From an uncultured Bacteroidota bacterium (lineage in GTDB: Bacteria; Bacteroidota; Bacteroidia; Chitinophagales; Chitinophagaceae), in assembly GCA_903847655.1 (NCBI GenBank), contig CAINEG010000263.1, forward strand, positions 1-10,213: a DNA stretch of 10,213 nucleotides, read 5' to 3'. The notes under the pieces are model-generated. The model searched no databases. It had not been told where the DNA came from and saw only the letters and a program-made list of their open reading frames with translations. The position numbers and the translations under genes were made by a program. Positions 6,710-10,213 of this stretch are shown here, piece by piece (the first letter of the stretch is position 1; the number at the start of each line of letters is the position of its first letter).

Positions 6710-8278
6710 TTATTTAAATTTAATTTTAGCAAAGCCAATTCTGCTTTTGTACTGATAAGGCAAAATAGCTTCTTGCGCATCAACTTGTTTTAGCATCTTA
6801 GGCATCCATTCGTAATTTTTTTCATTTAAAACGATGGAATTGCCCTTAGTCAATTCCCCATTTTTGGTAAGCGTATTAATCACTAATTGGTGGATACCTT
6901 TTTGTTTTTGGTGGTAGACAAAACTAGTACCCGCAGTGTTTTCAATGGTGCCATAACCTATAAACTGATCTACATTTAAATCGTTTTGTTTTTTGTCAAT
7001 GGTTTTGATCCATTGAAAGTTCCCTTTTTTATCAAAAGAAATTAAGGCGATGGAGTTGGCCTCGTAGCTAACACTTGGATAACCAAAAGAAGCATAGGGA
7101 TTCATCCATCTATTGTACATAAAAGGGCTGCCCCATCCAAATCTAGCCCATGGATAAAAACCAAATGGCCTATTCCAATAATTAAACATAAATGGACTAT
7201 AAAAAGCACCCCCATAAAAATAATCCCATCTTGAAAAAGCAGTTCTATTGGAATAAGTATCTGCCGATTCTGCAACTGCCACAAAACTTCCATCTTCCTG
7301 TGTACTTATTTTGTCTAGGTAAAACAAATCAAATGCGTCTCTCAAGTTCCTTTTGCTAGAAACCACTGCCCTTGCAGCATCAGTAAATCTATTGGCATTG
7401 GCCAATTGTTCTTTTTTTGCAGCAATATCCCATACATATGAAAACAAACCTTCTACATTACCTTTTTTTGTGCTTGCATAAAAAGAATTTAATATCACTA
7501 AGCCTGCTTGATTATCTATTTTTAATCTGATGTCATCTAGCAATAAACTGTAATTCAAAATAGGCGATTCTACCACTTCAGTTCCATTAGCCGATAAATA
7601 CAATAAACTAACTGCAGGTGCTTGACCTACTTGTGTAGTATTTCTTAAGCAAAATAAATTGCCATTGTTGTCTAAGGCAAAATCAGATAAGCTACTTTTT
7701 TTATTTTGTGCATTAATGCTGATTTCGGCATCATTGATCGTTTCAAAATTGGTATTCAACACAATAGTTCTTACTTTAATTGCATTAGCGTGTGTGGTGT
7801 TGACACTAAACAAAACCATTTTTTGACGATCATCGCTTTGCAATAAATTAAACACTTTAGTGCCTGACCCGGGTCGGATACCATTGGCGGTATCAATGAC
7901 CACTGGCTTTCCTACTAAACTTGCTTCACTATTTAAGGTAGCCACTGCTGCATAGACAGTACTATGATTTTGAAATTGATAAAAAACAAAAACTTTATCC
8001 GGATAAGTGACAAATTCAATACCCGTTAAATTGGTTGTTTTAACAAAGGATAAATCGTTTTGTTTGACAATTTGCATTTGATCGTTGTACTGAACAATCG
8101 TGGCAACCCCTCCAATATTTTTATAAATCCAGTAATGATTGCCTACTTTCCCAAGCACTTCATATTGCATGTCTTCTTTGTCCGTTTTTTCAATACCCGC
8201 TACCACATAGGATTGGGCCAAACAAAATTGCATTGCTAATAAAAGAAAAACTGTTAAGCTTAAAAAATACTTTTTCAT
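6710..8278 (-). CDS. Secreted protein of unknown function with an aromatic-rich duplicated insert
   Basis: From the ATG at 8278 this is a 522-residue protein with a clear signal peptide (MKKYFLSLTVFLLLAMQFCLA, cleavage before QS). The mature part looks like a string of beta strands with repeated segments of the kind FALDNNGNLFCL, DGSFVAVAESADTYSN and ALISFDKKGNFQWIKTI. Such segments occur in beta-propeller-like Bacteroidota envelope proteins; the fold is an inference. Residues 348-405 form an unusual block in which 24 of 58 residues are Phe, Tyr or Trp, containing a near duplication that starts SPFM at 361 and 384. No sorting domain or lipobox is visible. The reading frame is open upstream to 8359, but the extra 27 residues do not look like a protein start, and a -7 promoter element lies inside that extension. 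The membrane protein gene follows after 6 bases. Confidence 0.8.
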   Translation of the reverse strand: MKKYFLSLTVFLLLAMQFCLAQSYVVAGIEKTDKEDMQYEVLGKVGNHYWIYKNIGGVATIVQYNDQMQIVKQNDLSFVKTTNLTGIEFVTYPDKVFVFYQFQNHSTVYAAVATLNSEASLVGKPVVIDTANGIRPGSGTKVFNLLQSDDRQKMVLFSVNTTHANAIKVRTIVLNTNFETINDAEISINAQNKKSSLSDFALDNNGNLFCLRNTTQVGQAPAVSLLYLSANGTEVVESPILNYSLLLDDIRLKIDNQAGLVILNSFYASTKKGNVEGLFSYVWDIAAKKEQLANANRFTDAARAVVSSKRNLRDAFDLFYLDKISTQEDGSFVAVAESADTYSNRTAFSRWDYFYGGAFYSPFMFNYWNRPFGFYPWARFGWGSPFMYNRWMNPYASFGYPSVSYEANSIALISFDKKGNFQWIKTIDKKQNDLNVDQFIGYGTIENTAGTSFVYHQKQKGIHQLVINTLTKNGELTKGNSIVLNEKNYEWMPKMLKQVDAQEAILPYQYKSRIGFAKIKFK

Positions 8279-8296
8279 TAGATTCAATTTTATAGA

Positions 8297-8304
8297 CAAA
8301 TTTA
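8297..8304 (-). promoter_or_regulatory. Candidate -7 promoter element for the secreted protein gene
   Basis: The minus strand reads TAAATTTG here, a perfect TAnnTTTG match. The transcript would begin around 8290, giving a leader of roughly 12 bases to the ATG at 8278. This supports the 8278 start over an in-frame ATG at 8359. No convincing -33 box is seen at the usual 19-20 base distance. Confidence 0.45.
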
Positions 8305-8367
8305 ATGCTTTAATTACATCATTGGTGTGCCCTAGAAATTTTAACGCTGCTTTAAGCATCCATTCAA

Positions 8368-9270
8368 TTAAGCCTCTTTTAAGTCTACCCCCTGTGCATG
8401 GACGTCCAAATGATAGTCTTGTCCTTCCTTGATGGCATAATTTTCTAGGCCATGGCCTACCGGAAAATCAAAACAAACAGGAATAGCCAATTGCTGTAAA
8501 TATTTGGCAATGATTTCATTGGCGGAGGCCCCAAAATCGGAGGCATTGTCTTTCAAATCGGTAAACCCTCCAACTATAATCCCCTTAGATTGATCGAAAT
8601 AACCCGCATTTTTACACTGTATCATCAATCTATCTATATTGTAATGATACTCTCCCACATCCTCTATAAAAATTATTTTACCTGCTGTGTCCATTTGATT
8701 TTTGGAACCCACCAAATGTGCCATCATACATAAATTGCCGCCAATGATGGGGGCTTGTACTATGCCCATGGTATTAAAACTATGGCTAGCCACCTTGTAA
8801 TGGATGGGTTTACCTTCTAAACAATGACGTAAGGAGTTAATGTAGGTTAATCCTACTTCTCCTTTGTTAAATGCGGCAGCCATGGGGCCATGAATACTCA
8901 TACAGTTTTGCTTTTGAAGCGCTGCATGTAAAACTGTAATATCGCTAAAACCCACCACCCATTTTGGATGTGCATTGAATTTAGAAAAATCAATTTGATC
9001 GATAATTCTGCTCATGCCATAACCACCCCTGGCGCATAAAACAACCTTGATATTTTCATCATCCAGCATGGACTGCAAATCGAGTGCTCTTTCGGTATCA
9101 GTGCCTGAAAAACTATGGGATTTGGCCCCTACTGTTTTGCCTAATTTTACCGCATACCCCCATTTTTCAAGCGTTTCAATGCAATTTTGCACTTTTTCGA
9201 TTGGGATGGACCCTGCTGGACAAACCAGGCCAATAGTCTCTCCCTGTTGGATATACGGTGGTTGAATCAT
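8368..9270 (-). CDS. LD-carboxypeptidase, peptidase family S66 (LdcA/MccF type)
   Basis: LdcA-type enzymes cut the L,D bond before the terminal D-alanine of murein tetrapeptides in the cytoplasm, a step of peptidoglycan recycling. The 300 residues have the family layout: N-terminal [13 protein letters not shown] (10-22), [11 protein letters not shown] (79-89), nucleophile Ser109 in [12 protein letters not shown] (127-130), IIGGNL (175-180), Glu203 in FIEDVGE and His273 in [10 protein letters not shown]. These are the Ser-Glu-His triad of S66. There is no signal peptide, which fits a cytoplasmic site. MccF-like members of the same family cleave microcin C derivatives instead; the neighbourhood shows no such cluster, so murein recycling is likelier. 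The ATG at 9270 is only 27 bases from the divergent metG start. A weak -7-like TAATATTG (9275-9282, minus) lies in that gap. Confidence 0.92.
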   Translation of the reverse strand: MIQPPYIQQGETIGLVCPAGSIPIEKVQNCIETLEKWGYAVKLGKTVGAKSHSFSGTDTERALDLQSMLDDENIKVVLCARGGYGMSRIIDQIDFSKFNAHPKWVVGFSDITVLHAALQKQNCMSIHGPMAAAFNKGEVGLTYINSLRHCLEGKPIHYKVASHSFNTMGIVQAPIIGGNLCMMAHLVGSKNQMDTAGKIIFIEDVGEYHYNIDRLMIQCKNAGYFDQSKGIIVGGFTDLKDNASDFGASANEIIAKYLQQLAIPVCFDFPVGHGLENYAIKEGQDYHLDVHAQGVDLKEA

Positions 9271-9292
9271 ACCACAATATTAAGTACTTTTG
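9261..9292 (+). promoter_or_regulatory. Candidate metG promoter overlapping the carboxypeptidase start
   Basis: TACTTTTG (9285-9292) is a perfect TAnnTTTG -7 element, and GTTG at 9261-9264 sits 20 bases upstream as a three-out-of-four match to the -33 box TTTG. The -33 half lies inside the first codons of the divergent carboxypeptidase gene. The predicted transcript start, a few bases after 9292, falls at or next to the metG ATG at 9298, so the mRNA would have almost no leader. Confidence 0.55.
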
Positions 9293-9297
9293 CAGCA

Positions 9298-10213
9298 ATG
9301 AACACGCCTAAACGATATTTGATTACCGCAGCACTCCCATATGCCAATGGCTTGAAACATATTGGACACTTAGCAGGTGCTTATTTGCCAGCCGATATTT
9401 ATGTCCGCTACCTAAAGGCCCAAAAAAGAGACGTTGTTTTTGTATGTGGAAGCGATGAGCATGGAACAGCCATTCCTATTCAAGCCACCAAGGAAGGGAC
9501 CACGGCTCAAGCCATTATAGACAAATACCATCCCATCATTGAACAAAATTTCAAGGACCTAGGTATTGAGTTTGATATTTACCACCGCACTAGCGACCCC
9601 TTGCACCATGAAACAGCAAGCGAATTTTTCAAAGACCTAGAAGCTAAGGGCGATTTAGAAACTAAGACCACTGAACAATATTTTGATGAAGCCACGCAAA
9701 CATTTTTAGCGGACCGTTACATCAAAGGCACCTGTCCTAATTGTAGTCATCCGGAAGCCTATGGCGACCAATGTGAAAAATGTGGCAAAAGCTTGAGCCC
9801 TGAAGAATTAATCAATCCAGTAAGTACTTTAAGTGGACAAGCCCCTATCAAAAAAGAAACTACACATTGGTACTTGCCTTTAAATAAGCATGAAGATTTT
9901 TTACGTCAATGGATTTTAAATGACCATGCAAAAGATTGGAGAGCCGCCGTGGTTGGGCAATGTAAAAGTTGGATTGAAGGTGGCTTGCAACCAAGAGCAG
10001 TAACCCGCGATTTAGACTGGGGCGTGAAAGTGCCGCTAGCAAGTGGCGCTGGAAAAGTTTTGTATGTTTGGTTTGATGCGCCTATTGGATACATCAGCGC
10101 GACCAAACAATGGGCCTTAAATACTGGAAAAGATTGGACCCCTTATTGGAATGATAAAGAAACCAAACTGGTTCACTTTATTGGTAAAGACAATATTGTT
10201 TTCCATTGTATTA
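9298..10213 (+). CDS. metG: Methionyl-tRNA synthetase, N-terminal part, cut by window edge
   Basis: MetG charges tRNA-Met in the cytoplasm (class I aminoacyl-tRNA synthetase). The window holds 305 codons from the ATG at 9298. Seen are [34 protein letters not shown] with the HIGH motif (21-24), [11 protein letters not shown] (49-59), a zinc knuckle with CPNC (Cys146, Cys149) and CEKC (Cys159, Cys162), the DWGVKVPL block and [17 protein letters not shown]. The last conserved stretch, [12 protein letters not shown], is at the very edge. The KMSKS loop, anticodon-binding domain and any C-terminal tRNA-binding domain lie outside. The single complete CxxC knuckle pair agrees with a one-zinc connective peptide. 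The start is fixed by the conserved N-terminus beginning at residue 6. Confidence 0.97.
   Translation, partial: MNTPKRYLITAALPYANGLKHIGHLAGAYLPADIYVRYLKAQKRDVVFVCGSDEHGTAIPIQATKEGTTAQAIIDKYHPIIEQNFKDLGIEFDIYHRTSDPLHHETASEFFKDLEAKGDLETKTTEQYFDEATQTFLADRYIKGTCPNCSHPEAYGDQCEKCGKSLSPEELINPVSTLSGQAPIKKETTHWYLPLNKHEDFLRQWILNDHAKDWRAAVVGQCKSWIEGGLQPRAVTRDLDWGVKVPLASGAGKVLYVWFDAPIGYISATKQWALNTGKDWTPYWNDKETKLVHFIGKDNIVFHCI

Noticed and set aside
8216..8278. Possible lipoprotein signal in the secreted protein because of Cys in LAMQFCLAQ
   Set aside because: The residues before the cysteine (MQF) do not form a lipobox, while the A-Q junction two residues later is a normal signal peptidase I site.
9282..9289. 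Palindrome AAGTACTT in the divergent carboxypeptidase/metG gap, a possible operator
   Set aside because: An 8-base palindrome in AT-rich DNA is easily due to chance and it overlaps the -7 element; there is no second copy nearby.
9860..10106. Two minus-strand open frames near the right edge
   Set aside because: They are antisense to metG, whose frame is continuous and strongly conserved there.
1..10213. CRISPR array, insertion sequence, tRNA/rRNA gene or phage genes
   Set aside because: No regularly spaced repeats, transposase motifs, terminal inverted repeats, cloverleaf or rRNA-like sequence were seen on either strand; the window is densely filled with housekeeping genes.

Overview
This is ordinary chromosomal DNA from a member of the Bacteroidota. 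AT-rich genes, gaps without Shine-Dalgarno sequences and several good matches to the Bacteroidota -7 promoter element TAnnTTTG point there. So do protein signatures such as the UvrA wording, the WACVNC thioredoxin motif of DsbD and the ECF sigma factor. A Chitinophagales or Sphingobacteriia-like lineage is my best guess from the protein wording; I could not test it by a search.

Layout. At the left edge (1-1729, minus) is the N-terminal 60% or so of uvrA, the DNA damage sensor of nucleotide excision repair. A 170-base divergent gap separates it from an ECF sigma factor gene (1900-2481, plus), which has no anti-sigma partner beside it. A 98-base convergent gap carries three successive inverted repeats, the last a strong bidirectional terminator (2540-2565). 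From 2580 to 9270 all genes are on the minus strand. In order of transcription they are: an LD-carboxypeptidase of family S66; a secreted protein of unknown function with an aromatic-rich internal duplication; a multi-pass membrane protein starting 6 bases after it; then, behind a candidate promoter of its own, purQ, a stand-alone DsbD N-terminal-like periplasmic protein, and full-length dsbD. The last three are separated by 4 and 20 bases and read as one operon ending at the terminator. At the right edge, metG (methionyl-tRNA synthetase) starts divergently from the carboxypeptidase across a gap of only 27 bases and runs off the window.

How the genes work together. UvrA, PurQ, the carboxypeptidase and MetG are housekeeping functions (repair, purine synthesis, murein recycling, translation). 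The two Dsb genes probably form one electron relay. DsbD carries the membrane cysteine pair and the C-terminal CxxC, but its own N-terminal domain has lost both catalytic cysteines. The small protein encoded just upstream has the matching fold signature and an intact C-x4-C pair, so it may supply the missing step in trans.

I found no mobile element, CRISPR array, RNA gene or clearly new multi-gene system. The most interesting points are the divided DsbD relay, the aromatic duplicated insert in the secreted protein, the nearly leaderless promoter arrangement of metG and the stacked hairpins between the convergent genes. No stretch longer than 300 bases lacks a gene.
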